DNA of 32,258 nucleotides from Defluviitaleaceae bacterium (GTDB taxonomy: Bacteria; Bacillota; Clostridia; Lachnospirales; WQUN01). The position numbers and the translations under genes are program-made. Location of the stretch: the NCBI GenBank assembly GCA_009785665.1, contig WQVV01000004.1:1-32258 (forward strand), in the 5' to 3' direction. Shown piece after piece: positions 18,470-28,418 of the stretch; the stretch's first letter is position 1; the number at the start of each line of letters is the position of its first letter. The notes beneath the pieces were generated by a model. That model was given only the letters and a program-made list of their open reading frames with translations, was not told the DNA's origin and did not search any database.

Positions 18470-19585
18470 TTATTCGCGGGGTGGGCGTGGGCCCCAACGT
18501 GGGTTTCTTGTTCCTGTGAACTCAAAACCAGCGTCGAAATGTCCGTATACATGATAAATTACTTCGGATGCGGTTACAAGTTCAAACCCTTGGTAGAGTA
18601 ACGAGGGGATTACCATTGCCATTGCGTCGATAGTGGATTGGCGGTTGTCGTGTAGCACGATAATCGCGCCGTCGCGAGCGTTGTACATAATTATGTCGTA
18701 GATGATGTATTCGTCGCGGTGATACCAGTCTTGAGGGTCTATGCCCCAGTTAAGTATGGAGTAGCCAAGTTCGTGGGCTGTGTCGAACACACGGGTGTTT
18801 ACTGCGCCATATGGTGCGCGGAACATTGACGGTGGTGATTGACCTGTTACATATTCAATAATCGCGCTGGTGTCGATAATTTGTGCAGTGATTTCTTCTT
18901 CGGTAAGCCGTGACATGTTTTGATGATTCCACGAATGCCCAATTATTTCATGCCCTGCGTTAAATGCGCGTAAGATGGTGTTTGGGTTGCGCCCCACGAG
19001 GTTGCCAATTACGCAGAATGTAACGCGCACATTGTACTCGTCTAAGATGTCTAGTAGGTATGGGGTTAGCCATGTTGGGCCGTCGTCAAAGGTAAGGGCT
19101 ATCATTGGAGCGCGATACTGACCTGCTATCCGTGTGGGAATTGTTCCTTCTGATGTTGGGTATGCAGGGAGGTAATACTCTTCTTCGTAATTGTAGTACT
19201 CGGAAGAATCTGCATACTCGTATGAATTTTCGTAGTCTTCGTAGTTCTCATCATAGTTGTAGTAATCCTCGTTGTTGTCCAACTCCGAATAATCTAAATC
19301 ATTTGGGGGATTTTCCTCAACAATATATTCGTAACTGGCTTCGAGACGCACATTTGGCTCTGACTGCATGTAATCGGTGTAAAGCGGCTGTGCCGCTGTC
19401 GCTGCTGCTGGAAAATCTGCTAAGGGTACAGCCGTAGGCACGCTGTTTCTACCATTGCCATTCTCCGCCCCAATAGAATACTGTAGTGCCACAACGCCCC
19501 CCACCGCAAGAACAATCATTGTAAATAACGCAAAATATTTTACTCTTCTTTTTAAAATCACTTTATCCGCCCTTTTTGAACGCAT
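18470..19585 (-). CDS. Polysaccharide deacetylase (NodB-like), membrane-anchored
   Basis: APMIALTFDDGPTWLTPYLLDIL, GHEIIGHSWNHQNMSRL, MFRAPYGAVN, IIVLHDN; N-terminal TM and Tyr/Asp/Glu-rich linker. Confidence 0.92.
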   Translation of the reverse strand: MRSKRADKVILKRRVKYFALFTMIVLAVGGVVALQYSIGAENGNGRNSVPTAVPLADFPAAATAAQPLYTDYMQSEPNVRLEASYEYIVEENPPNDLDYSELDNNEDYYNYDENYEDYENSYEYADSSEYYNYEEEYYLPAYPTSEGTIPTRIAGQYRAPMIALTFDDGPTWLTPYLLDILDEYNVRVTFCVIGNLVGRNPNTILRAFNAGHEIIGHSWNHQNMSRLTEEEITAQIIDTSAIIEYVTGQSPPSMFRAPYGAVNTRVFDTAHELGYSILNWGIDPQDWYHRDEYIIYDIIMYNARDGAIIVLHDNRQSTIDAMAMVIPSLLYQGFELVTASEVIYHVYGHFDAGFEFTGTRNPRWGPRPPRE

Positions 19586-19736
19586 AATACATTACCCCCG
19601 AATCTCAAAAATGCTGAATCTTGTAGAAAAAAAGTATAAACGACAACTCTACATTAGTCAAAGACACATTATGCTATGCGCGATTCTTTCTGTGCGTGAG
19701 ACTTTTTTCGCCGATGACATGCATTGGTAATCTCCG

Positions 19737-19861
19737 TATACATCTCAAAGCCATGAACAATTTCCTAGCCTATAAAAAAACCTTGGGGTAGAACTTTTTC
19801 ACAAAAGTTCTATTGCCCAAGGTTTTTGTTTAGGAAATGGTATCTGGCTTCGAGATGTATA
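19737..19861. repeat. Extended inverted repeat with terminator-like core, downstream of gyrA
   Basis: tatacatctcaaagcc...aatttccta / taggaaatgg...ggcttcgagatgtata outer arms; inner aaaaccttggggtagaactttt/aaaagttctattgcccaaggtttt. Confidence 0.75.
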
Positions 19862-19870
19862 TGAAGCCTG

Positions 19871-22408
19871 CTAATTCATGTTATCGGCGAAAGGCGGCTG
19901 TGCCGCTGTCTCTGTCGCCTCAACTTCAGCTTCATTATTATCGCTATCGTCGTCGGGGATTTTGGCTATTGAAACTACTGTTGTTTCTGCGTCCATGTTG
20001 ATTAGCTTTACGCCCGACGCATAGCGACTTTGTACAGAAATATCGGCTATTCGGATACGGATTACTACGCCTTCGGAGTTTATCAGCATTAGCCCGTCGT
20101 TTTCGGATACGGCTTCTATGCCTATTAGGCTACCTACTCTTTCTTTTGGCTTGTAAACGATTAAACCTTTACCGCCGCGGTTTTGCCCTCTGATGTCTTT
20201 TACGGGGGTTACTTTTCCGTAGCCATTGGTGGAAACTAATAGGACTTGGCCATCTGCTACGGTCGCGCCTATTATTTCGTCGTTTTCGCGTAGAGTCATG
20301 CCCTTTACGCCCATTGCCATTCTGCCTACGGCGCGGGCTTGTTGCTCTTGGAAGCGGATTGCCATACCATGTCTGGTGGCTAGGAATAACTCGCGTTCGC
20401 CATCGGAGCGTAGAACTTCTATCAAAGTATCATCTTCGCGGAAGACTATTGCGTTTATGCCGCCCTTGTGTATGCGGGAATACTGGCTTAATGGGGTGCG
20501 TTTTACTAGACCTTTGCGCGTCACCATTATTAGGAAGCCGTCCCAATCGTTTTTGGTTACGGGAATCATTGCGGCTACTGTTTCGCCATTGCTTAGGTTT
20601 AGCAGGTTTACTAAGGGCATTCCTTTTGCTTGTCGCCCAGCTTCGGGGATTTCAAAGGCACGCAAGCTGAACGCCCGCCCGCGTGTTGTGAATACTAGAA
20701 TATGGTCGTGGGTGTTTGCAACAAATAGGTCTATTACCCAGTCTTCTTCGCGGGTTTGCATTCCTATTACGCCGCGTCCACCGCGCCCTTGACTGCGATA
20801 TGTGTCTAGCGGGATTCGCTTGATGTAGTTCAAATGAGATAGGGTTATTACGCTTTGTGCATCGTCGATTAGGTCTTCTAGGTTGATGTCCCCTGCGTCG
20901 AAGACTATTGCAGTGCGGCGTGGGTCGCCGAATTTATCCTTGATTTTGGTTAGCTCTTCGTCTAGGACTTGTAGTAGATAGTTTTCGTCGCTTAGGATTC
21001 GTTTTAGCTCGGTTATTAGGGCTTGTAGTTCGGCGTATTCTTCTTCTAGCTTTTTCTTTTCAAGACCAGTCAAGGCGCGCAGACGCATGTCCACGATTGC
21101 TTGCGCTTGAATTTGCGTGAACTCAAATTTTTCGATTAAGCGGTCGCGGGCTTGCGTGCCGTCACTGCTTGCGCGGATTAGCGCGATTATTTCGTCAATG
21201 TGGTCTTGGGCACGCAGTAGACCTTCTACTATATGGGCGCGGCGTTCGGCTTTGGCTAGGTCAAACTGTGTGCGTCGCGTGATTACTTCTTTCTGATGGT
21301 CAATGTAATGCTCAATTATTTCCGATAGATTTAAAATTTTCGGCTCGTTTTTGACAAGGGCGAGCAAGATTATGCCGTGGCTTTCCTGTAACGGCGATAG
21401 CTTGTAAAGCTGGTTTAGCACTACGGATGCGTTAGCGTCTTTGCGAAGCTCTATGATTATACGAACACCGTTTCGATTGGACTCGTCGCGAATATCGGTT
21501 ATGCCGTCAATTTTTTTGTCTTTTACTAGGTCGGCCATTTTTTTGACTAAATTGGCCTTGTTTACTTGGTACGGAATCGCCGTGACGCGAATTTGCTCGC
21601 GTCCAGATTGCCCAGCGAGTGGCTCAATTGTTGCGTCGGCGCGCAGAATTACCTTGCCGCGTCCAGTGCGGTAGGCATCACGAATGCTTTCTGTGCCAAG
21701 AATCGCCCCGCCTGTTGGATAGTCGGGGGCTTTTACTATGTCAATCAAATCCTTGATTGGAGTTTCTACGCCCTCGCGCATGTCGGCTATTCGTTTCAAA
21801 ACGGCGGTAATTACGTCCGTCAAATTGTGCGGCGGAATATTCGTTGACATTCCCACCGCGATTCCCGTTGAACCATTTACCAGCAAATTCGGGAAACGGG
21901 CAGGCAAAACGGTTGGCTCAGAAAACTGCTCGTCGTAGTTGGGCGCGAAGTCTACCGTTTCCTTTTCGATGTCGGTTAGCATTTCCATAGAAAGCCGCGA
22001 CAAACGCGCTTCGGTATAACGATGCGCCGCCGCTGCGTCGCCGTCCATAGAACCAAAGTTTCCATGCCCATCAACCAATACATAGCGCATGGAAAATTCC
22101 TGCGCCATACGTACCATTGCGTCATAGATAGAAGAATCGCCGTGCGGGTGGTACTTACCCATGGTATCGCCCACAATACGCGCCGATTTCTTATACGCCG
22201 CATTGGGCGCGAGGTTTAACTCGCTCATTGCGTACAAAATCCGTCGGTGAACAGGCTTTAACCCGTCACGTACATCTGGCAACGCACGCGCCACAATAAC
22301 ACTCATTGCATAATCCAAATACGACTTCTGCATCTCTTCTGTAATGTCTATTCCCTTTATGCGTGGGTTGTCCACGACATCTTGATTAGTATTATCCATA
22401 TCGCTCAT
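19871..22408 (-). CDS. gyrA: DNA gyrase subunit A
   Basis: [44 protein letters not shown], Tyr-containing [11 protein letters not shown]. Confidence 0.96.
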   Translation of the reverse strand: MSDMDNTNQDVVDNPRIKGIDITEEMQKSYLDYAMSVIVARALPDVRDGLKPVHRRILYAMSELNLAPNAAYKKSARIVGDTMGKYHPHGDSSIYDAMVRMAQEFSMRYVLVDGHGNFGSMDGDAAAAHRYTEARLSRLSMEMLTDIEKETVDFAPNYDEQFSEPTVLPARFPNLLVNGSTGIAVGMSTNIPPHNLTDVITAVLKRIADMREGVETPIKDLIDIVKAPDYPTGGAILGTESIRDAYRTGRGKVILRADATIEPLAGQSGREQIRVTAIPYQVNKANLVKKMADLVKDKKIDGITDIRDESNRNGVRIIIELRKDANASVVLNQLYKLSPLQESHGIILLALVKNEPKILNLSEIIEHYIDHQKEVITRRTQFDLAKAERRAHIVEGLLRAQDHIDEIIALIRASSDGTQARDRLIEKFEFTQIQAQAIVDMRLRALTGLEKKKLEEEYAELQALITELKRILSDENYLLQVLDEELTKIKDKFGDPRRTAIVFDAGDINLEDLIDDAQSVITLSHLNYIKRIPLDTYRSQGRGGRGVIGMQTREEDWVIDLFVANTHDHILVFTTRGRAFSLRAFEIPEAGRQAKGMPLVNLLNLSNGETVAAMIPVTKNDWDGFLIMVTRKGLVKRTPLSQYSRIHKGGINAIVFREDDTLIEVLRSDGERELFLATRHGMAIRFQEQQARAVGRMAMGVKGMTLRENDEIIGATVADGQVLLVSTNGYGKVTPVKDIRGQNRGGKGLIVYKPKERVGSLIGIEAVSENDGLMLINSEGVVIRIRIADISVQSRYASGVKLINMDAETTVVSIAKIPDDDSDNNEAEVEATETAAQPPFADNMN

Positions 22409-22751
22409 TCAACTCATGTCTCCCATTTCATTAGAGTTTTCCGCTTTATCTCCCTAATTATACCAAAATTTTAATTAAATTGATAGTCTTTTCGTTGACG
22501 GTTTTGTAAGCGTAAAATCTTTGGGGTGCGCCAACTTTTTCTTGTCTTTCTAGCCCCTACTTGGAAAGACACGCTTTGGGAAAAACTTGTTGACATACAC
22601 ACGCATAATGTTAAAATACATTTCGGACTTATACTTATATTTTGTCGAACTTTACTTGTAAAAGGTTACAAACATGAGCAACATTATAGGAAAAATGGGA
22701 ACACGCCCTAGCAGAAGAATGCAACCGCCCTTTGGAAGACATTGAAAAAAT

Positions 22752-23342
22752 TCAGCGCGAATTGCTGACGGTGTAGTTTATTCCAAGATAGACGGCATTT
22801 TGGTCGTCTTGCGAGACACCAATGTATCTTTTGGTGATGGCGTAGGAACTGTGATTGTAAATTTCCATTAGAATTACGGGGGACATTCCGCCACTCCATG
22901 AGTGGTAGCCGAAAGTTTTGCGTAGTGAGTGACAGCCTACCTTGTGTATTACGCCTATTGCGTCGGCGGCTTCGCTTATTAGGCGGTATGCATGTACTCG
23001 GCTGATTGATTTTCCTGTACTTAGATTGATTATTAGTGCTTCGCCTTGTTTTGCTTGCGGGTAGTATGATTCTAATGCTTTGATGATGTTTTTGTGTAGG
23101 GCTATGATTTTGTTTTTGCCTGTTTTCTTTTCGGTGAGGGTGAGGGTGATGCTTTTGCGAATGCGGCAGTTTGCGAAGTCGTAAACGTCTTCGCATTTTA
23201 GGCGAAGAATGTCGCTTATGCGTAGTGCTGTGTGCAGTGCTACTGTGACTAATACTTGGTTACGTAAATGCCCTTTGTTACGGTAATACGCGAGAAACGC
23301 TTGTACTTGACGCGGGTCGCGGATTGGTTCTGTTAGTGCCAT
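22752..23342 (-). CDS. Minimal tyrosine recombinase / site-specific integrase (catalytic domain only)
   Basis: TALRISDILRLK, HSLRKTFGYHSW, NHSSYAITKRYIGVSQ: R..HxxR..H/W..Y arrangement in 196 aa. Confidence 0.85.
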   Translation of the reverse strand: MALTEPIRDPRQVQAFLAYYRNKGHLRNQVLVTVALHTALRISDILRLKCEDVYDFANCRIRKSITLTLTEKKTGKNKIIALHKNIIKALESYYPQAKQGEALIINLSTGKSISRVHAYRLISEAADAIGVIHKVGCHSLRKTFGYHSWSGGMSPVILMEIYNHSSYAITKRYIGVSQDDQNAVYLGINYTVSNSR

Positions 23343-23477
23343 GATAGTTCCTCCTAAGATTTAAGTTAATTAAGTTGATAGTCTCCCATGTAACATAATA
23401 TCTATTGTGTTACATAGTTCGAGCAAAGCCCCAATTTTGCAGGGGTTTGCACAATATAATTCCGACCTCTCCGCGAA

Positions 23478-23505
23478 GATGAAATTCATCTTCGCTTTTT
23501 TTTGT
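23478..23505 (+). terminator. Terminator-like hairpin
   Basis: gcgaagatgaaattcatcttcgcttttttttg. Confidence 0.65.
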
Positions 23506-23658
23506 TGATTTTACTGAACCGCTGGACATGTAACACAATGATTTTGCTCCATTTTCAAGAGCATTTGCAACATGATTTAATCCATGATAGCATATGAAAA
23601 ACACAGCAATGGAGCGGAAAACGGAACTTTTGCGGTGTACCCCTTGATGTATCAATAT

Positions 23659-23714
23659 CGTAAGCGTCAAATAGAGCCGCGTATGTACAGAGGCGGCTCT
23701 ATTTGACGCTTACG
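23659..23714. repeat. Perfect 22-bp inverted repeat with 12-nt loop
   Basis: cgtaagcgtcaaatagagccgc gtatgtacagag gcggctctatttgacgcttacg. Confidence 0.9.
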
Positions 23715-23836
23715 CGGTATCGCCCGCAATTTGCGACATATAAAAACCGCCCGAAGGCGGCAATTATTGACGTAGGCGCATTGACTAACGTATAATGTTA
23801 TCTATAAGGTTATAGACCTATAAAGGAGTGATTTCA

Positions 23837-24046
23837 ATGTCCCAAGCATTTGCGGTCAGATATGATAATCGCCGTCCTAATATACCAAACGCTGAAACAT
23901 CTGTAGTGCCTGTTGAAAATTTTCAAAAAAACAACACTACAAGACAATACGACAGTCTTAGTGAGTTGTTCGATGGATATGTCGGTGAATTAAAATGTGA
24001 TGAATATGACTTTGGTGATGATGTAGGACGTGAAAAAATATGGTGA
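23837..24046 (+). CDS. Antitoxin of MazF/PemK-type module
   Basis: Small acidic ORF ending YDSLSELFDGYVGELKCDEYDFGDDVGREKIW, immediately upstream of the MazF-like gene. Confidence 0.75.
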   Translation: MSQAFAVRYDNRRPNIPNAETSVVPVENFQKNNTTRQYDSLSELFDGYVGELKCDEYDFGDDVGREKIW

Positions 24047-24078
24047 AATATAACCCAACATAAGGCGATATTATAATT

Positions 24079-24381
24079 ATGGATTTCAACCCAACAAAAG
24101 GGCGCGAACAAAAAGGTTTGCGCCCTGCACTTGTAATAAGCAATGCAGAATATTACCGCATGACAAAACTTATAATCGTATGCCCAATCAGCAATACTGA
24201 AAACACTTTTCCGTTAGACTTAAAATTAGATGCAAGGACGAAAACTACAGGCGTAATTTTATGCCAGCATATTAGAACTGTTGACCCAGAGGTTAGAACT
24301 GTATCATTTATAGAACGTCTACCAACTGACATTTTGAAAAATGTGTTGAATAGAACGGGATTGTTTTTCATACATAAATAA
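24079..24381 (+). CDS. MazF/PemK-family toxin (mRNA interferase)
   Basis: PTKGREQKGLRPALVISNAEYYRMTKLIIVCPIS, GVILCQHIRTVDPEVR. Confidence 0.88.
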   Translation: MDFNPTKGREQKGLRPALVISNAEYYRMTKLIIVCPISNTENTFPLDLKLDARTKTTGVILCQHIRTVDPEVRTVSFIERLPTDILKNVLNRTGLFFIHK

Positions 24382-24513
24382 TCCAGCTTTTTATAATAAT
24401 TATGTTATGGTGATTACAATGCCGCTAAAATACAGGGCTTTGTGATTGTTTTGTTACTAACCCGTTATTGATAATCAAAAAAGTACCCTGCATTTTTGCA
24501 AAAGTAATCGCAT

Positions 24514-24753
24514 TTACTCGACACGGTCTGAATCAAATTCGTTATTGGTGTCGTATTTTTCGGCTAGGTCAATACCTGTTCGTATTGCTTCGTCAACCTC
24601 TTTTTCCAGTTCCTCAATTGTGATGCTTTGCGGTATTATTTGAAGCGGAATCCAATGTTCAAAAATATCGAAATAGCGGTTGTCTATTTCATTGTACTTT
24701 TCAGAATTTATGTCAACCGTCCAATCTGCGAAAAACTCATCTCTACTTGTCAT
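24514..24753 (-). CDS. Small acidic protein, candidate immunity protein for the upstream MuF-type toxin
   Basis: 79-aa acidic ORF overlapping the end of the HEXXH-containing phage protein by 4 nt. Confidence 0.55.
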   Translation of the reverse strand: MTSRDEFFADWTVDINSEKYNEIDNRYFDIFEHWIPLQIIPQSITIEELEKEVDEAIRTGIDLAEKYDTNNEFDSDRVE

Positions 24754-26482
24754 TGTATCAAACCTCCTAGAATATCATCGAATTTTTTAATAGTTTCGGG
24801 AAAGTATTGTTGCAGAACCGCAAGGCGTGCGGGGTCAAATTGCGCTTCAAACAAATGCGCGAAAGCTTCCGTACTTGGTAGAATACTCTTCCAGTAGCCT
24901 TTGTCCCAATGCCCGTAATACCCTTTTATCTTACTTGTGTTTCCCGTACTGCTTAACCCGTGTAAAATATCAGAAACAGAAGATAGCAATTCCCTATCTT
25001 CTCCCCGCATTACTTCCCCTAAAATCCTATATGCATCCGTTTTGCGCTTTGTTCCCGCCGTCCTCATCGTATTTCTTATTAAATTATTGTAATCCAAGTT
25101 AAGCGTACTATCAAGCGCGGAAATATGCTCACTGCTTGCACGGTTGGCATAGTCAATTAAATGCCCTTGTTCATGGAAAAAGGTTGTACCGCTTCCACGT
25201 TTATTGCTTAGGTCGTTGACAAAGTTCATGTGAATACGCTTTTCGCGAGGGCTATACCATGCACCCTTCGCCGTTCCTGTGGAAACGCTGTTGTTTGGTA
25301 CGAAGCGATTGAAAACTTCTTTCGCTTTGTTTGTACCGTTGTTGAAACGCTGGATAAGTACTTCCCTATATCCGGGGGTAATGCCGCTTATACTATCCAC
25401 TTTTTCGGTGAAGGATTTAAGCGTAGAATCCATTTCTTGCAGGTTGCTTTTATCGCCGCCGTCAACGAATGTTTTCTTCCATTCGGGATATTTCATTTCG
25501 TTTGGTACATAGTATGTTTTGCCGCCTTCGTCCCGTGCCGCCCGTTGTCCTACGTTATCGTCAAAGTGGGGAACGGTCGTGCTTCTGCACCATGGGTGAA
25601 ATGGAGGCACGGTAACGCCAACTTTGTAATCATCTATTCGGATAACAATACCGTCCATTTTGCGGCATATCTCCGAAGTTTTTTTGTCCAGCGTTGCAAG
25701 GATTCTAATTAATTCAACTTCTAATTCACGATATACCGCTTCTTTCGCGATTGCGACAATCGCCGCCGATTCAGTCATAACAAGCCGTGCGGCGTTGCTC
25801 TTACTGGTATTTAGCTTGTCAGCAAGGTTATTAATTAACACATTTGACGGCGTTCCTGTAATCAAACCTTGTGTTAGCTGTGTTTGCAATTCATTTACAA
25901 GCTGGTCTTTATCTCTCCAAATTCTATCCGAAAATGTGAGATTATCCAACGTCCACGGTTTGCGTAGCAGGCTTTCAATTTGTGTTTCGTCTATGCCAGC
26001 AATATCCCAGCCGATATTAAAACCGCTTTGAACTTCAAAAATTGGGTGATAAAAGTTGTCAAGGAATTGCCGTTTCATAAGACTATCCACGGAATCTAAC
26101 TGATTGCCAAATAACCGCTCCATCGTGTGCTGGGTCTGGAGTTGCAGGGCTTCAAGGCGGGAAATATGCACCCGTGCGGATGCGTTTCAAGTTGTCTTAT
26201 CCATTGCCCGCTTACCGTGTTTTGTTTCGCATAGTCAATGTATTCTTCAACAGTCCAGCGAAATTCTGCTAACTCATTAGCATTTAACAGGCGGCGAGCT
26301 TCTGCAAGGTCAATTTGATTGTTTGTTGCAAAGCGATTATACCAGCCCGATATTTGATTTTGTAAATCCATTTGCGCGTTGGAGAAAATGCGTTCCATGC
26401 TTTGAATATGATTTTCGCCCGTTGTTGTTGTCATTTCCTCTATTGCTTCAAACCGTTGCTGCCAATAGTCGGTGTTTCTCAT
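24750..26482 (-). pseudogene. Phage minor head (MuF/SPP1 gp7-like) protein with C-terminal HEXXH domain; one apparent frameshift near 26183-26190
   Basis: ORFs 26096-26482 and 24750-26171 join as ...QWIRQLET|NASARVHISRLEALQLQTQ...; MuF region PPFHPWCRSTTVPHFDD; C-terminal TTFFHEQGHLIDYANR. Confidence 0.75.
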
Positions 26483-26607
26483 ACTTCATCAATTTCAATC
26501 GTTTGCACAAAAATATTGTCATTACTGTGCCTTTTTCCGATTTTAATAACACTTTCGTAAATTCCTAAATGCGGATTATCAATGTCAAGTTGTACAAGAT
26601 AGTTCAT
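26479..26607 (-). CDS. Small phage ORF (42 aa) upstream of the MuF-type gene
   Basis: MNYLVQLDIDNPHLGIYESVIKIGKRHSNDNIFVQTIEIDEV; stop overlaps the start of the MuF-type ORF (ATGA). Confidence 0.5.
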   Translation of the reverse strand: MNYLVQLDIDNPHLGIYESVIKIGKRHSNDNIFVQTIEIDEV

Positions 26608-26816
26608 TAAGCACTTGCCCCTGCGGTATCTTCATATTTACGCTTCATCTCAAAAGTTTTTAGTATATAGTTAGCATAAAATTTCTAAACTTAACCGCAG
26701 GTTGATTTTTTAATTGAAAACGCAACCTACCCAGTATGGTAAGTCCATTTAATTTTTGCTAACATGGATTTGTCCGAAAGGTAAGTGCGAAAGAAACAGA
26801 ATGCGGGAGGTGCTTC

Positions 26817-27647
26817 ATGTTAGATAATATTAGCGTAGGCAACCAAATTTTATTGCTGCGTAAACGAAACGGATTTACTCAAGATGAGTTGGCAGAAAAA
26901 TTAGGTATCAGCGCACAGGCAATCAGTAAATGGGAAAACGGTCACACTTTGCCAGAAACAGCATTGCTTCCGTTGTTGGCAAAACTCTTAAATTGCTCAA
27001 TTGATTCGATATTATCGCCAAACACGGTTAAAGAGGGTGACTTAATGAATTTTGGAAATTATGAGTGGCGTGTGTTGCAAGCAAATAATGACAGCGTACT
27101 TATTATCACGGAAACCACAATCGGCAAAGCCCCTTATAACGACCACATGGCTGACATCACATGGGAAAATAGCAACATAAGGAAATATCTAAACAACGAA
27201 TTTTACGACAAGTTTGTTCCAGCAGAAAAATCACAGATAGTAAAAACAAAACTGAGCGACCGTAATAATCCGTGGTATGACGCAAGGTGCGGCAATTCTA
27301 CATTCGATAAAATATTTTTGTTAAGCTATGATGAGGTTGTCCGATATTTTGGCGATAGTGGCGATTTGCAAAACAAAAAAGGCTGGTACTGGAAAGAACA
27401 TGACGGAATTGCGCCCTGCGATGATAACTGTCATTTGCAATATGGCGATTGCATCTACGACCAATATAATGATGCGCGAAAGGTTCAAAATGCTAAGGGG
27501 GAAGATAATTGGTGGTGGCTACGCTCTCCCGGTCATGTGAGCCATACTGCTGGCAGCATAGGATATGTAGGCGAGTTGTTTCTTTGCGGTGATGATGTGT
27601 ATAGAGTTGACGGCGGTGTTCGTCCTACTCTGTGGTTGAGCCTATGA
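26817..27647 (+). CDS. XRE-family HTH fused to DUF6273-like domain
   Basis: HTH GNQILLLRKRNGFTQDELAEKLGISAQAISKWENG; C-terminal WWWLRSPGHVSHTAGSIGYVG...GGVRPTLWLSL. Confidence 0.85.
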   Translation: MLDNISVGNQILLLRKRNGFTQDELAEKLGISAQAISKWENGHTLPETALLPLLAKLLNCSIDSILSPNTVKEGDLMNFGNYEWRVLQANNDSVLIITETTIGKAPYNDHMADITWENSNIRKYLNNEFYDKFVPAEKSQIVKTKLSDRNNPWYDARCGNSTFDKIFLLSYDEVVRYFGDSGDLQNKKGWYWKEHDGIAPCDDNCHLQYGDCIYDQYNDARKVQNAKGEDNWWWLRSPGHVSHTAGSIGYVGELFLCGDDVYRVDGGVRPTLWLSL

Positions 27648-28393
27648 CAGCTTATGAGCTAATGATTAAGACCAACCGCGCCCTTATTAGGGGCATGACG
27701 TTTAACGATGTGCAAAAATTAAACATTGCTCGTCAGTTACGTGAAAACAGAATAACCGACGGACGCAAAAGAACCTTTGATGCGTATGCGTATCCAAAAT
27801 TTTATATTCCGCCGCACAATAATGGAAAGAAACTTCAAACGATTATTCCCATGTCGCCTAAAACAAATATCGTTGCTGACAATGCTTACGAGTTTGAGAT
27901 AATTCGCCTATTGCATTTATTCCAACCAGACGATGAAGTTGCCCATATGATTGAGGTGACAACAGACCGCTTGAAGCAAACTTGTTTTGGCTACCAAAGT
28001 TGCCATTATGCAGACTGCTTTGACGCAGGAATGATGGTGTTGCGCTTTTTATCTTTTGCCGTCACAGATGACCGCGATTGGATTAAAAAGCAAATTGATA
28101 TGTACAACAATCACTTTGATGATAAACGTCGCCATAATGGTGTTCAGAAATATTATTGGCTCATTCTTTCCGATATGCCTTTTGAAATTGCAGAGCCGGA
28201 AATTATGCTCCAAAAAGAATATATCATTGACCACTTAAACCGCACTTACTTAATAAAAAACGGCAATGAGGATGTAGCCTTATATACAATGCGCAACGCA
28301 TTATCTCGTTTGCCGGAGTATGCGTATATCAAAGACCGCAAGCCTTATGTTTGCGAGAAAACCGGGCGTTTTCAATTTAATTTGAGCAAGTAA
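27644..28393 (+). CDS. Uncharacterised protein, translationally coupled to XRE-DUF6273
   Basis: ATGA overlap with the preceding gene; long intact ORF; no family recognised. Confidence 0.7.
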   Translation: MTAYELMIKTNRALIRGMTFNDVQKLNIARQLRENRITDGRKRTFDAYAYPKFYIPPHNNGKKLQTIIPMSPKTNIVADNAYEFEIIRLLHLFQPDDEVAHMIEVTTDRLKQTCFGYQSCHYADCFDAGMMVLRFLSFAVTDDRDWIKKQIDMYNNHFDDKRRHNGVQKYYWLILSDMPFEIAEPEIMLQKEYIIDHLNRTYLIKNGNEDVALYTMRNALSRLPEYAYIKDRKPYVCEKTGRFQFNLSK

Positions 28394-28418
28394 ACCAGCC
28401 AAAACAAGGAGGCATGAA

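Noticed and set aside
20226-20792. 188-aa plus-strand ORF antisense to gyrA
   Set aside because: Shadow ORF of a strongly conserved gene, arginine/serine-rich as expected from antisense codons.
22526-22711. 61-aa ORF upstream of gyrA
   Set aside because: No conserved motif, no convincing RBS; lies in an AT-rich intergenic junction with ORF debris.
26817-27647. DUF6273 protein as a diversity-generating retroelement target
   Set aside because: The C-terminal fold motif is suggestive, but no reverse transcriptase or template repeat was seen in the window.
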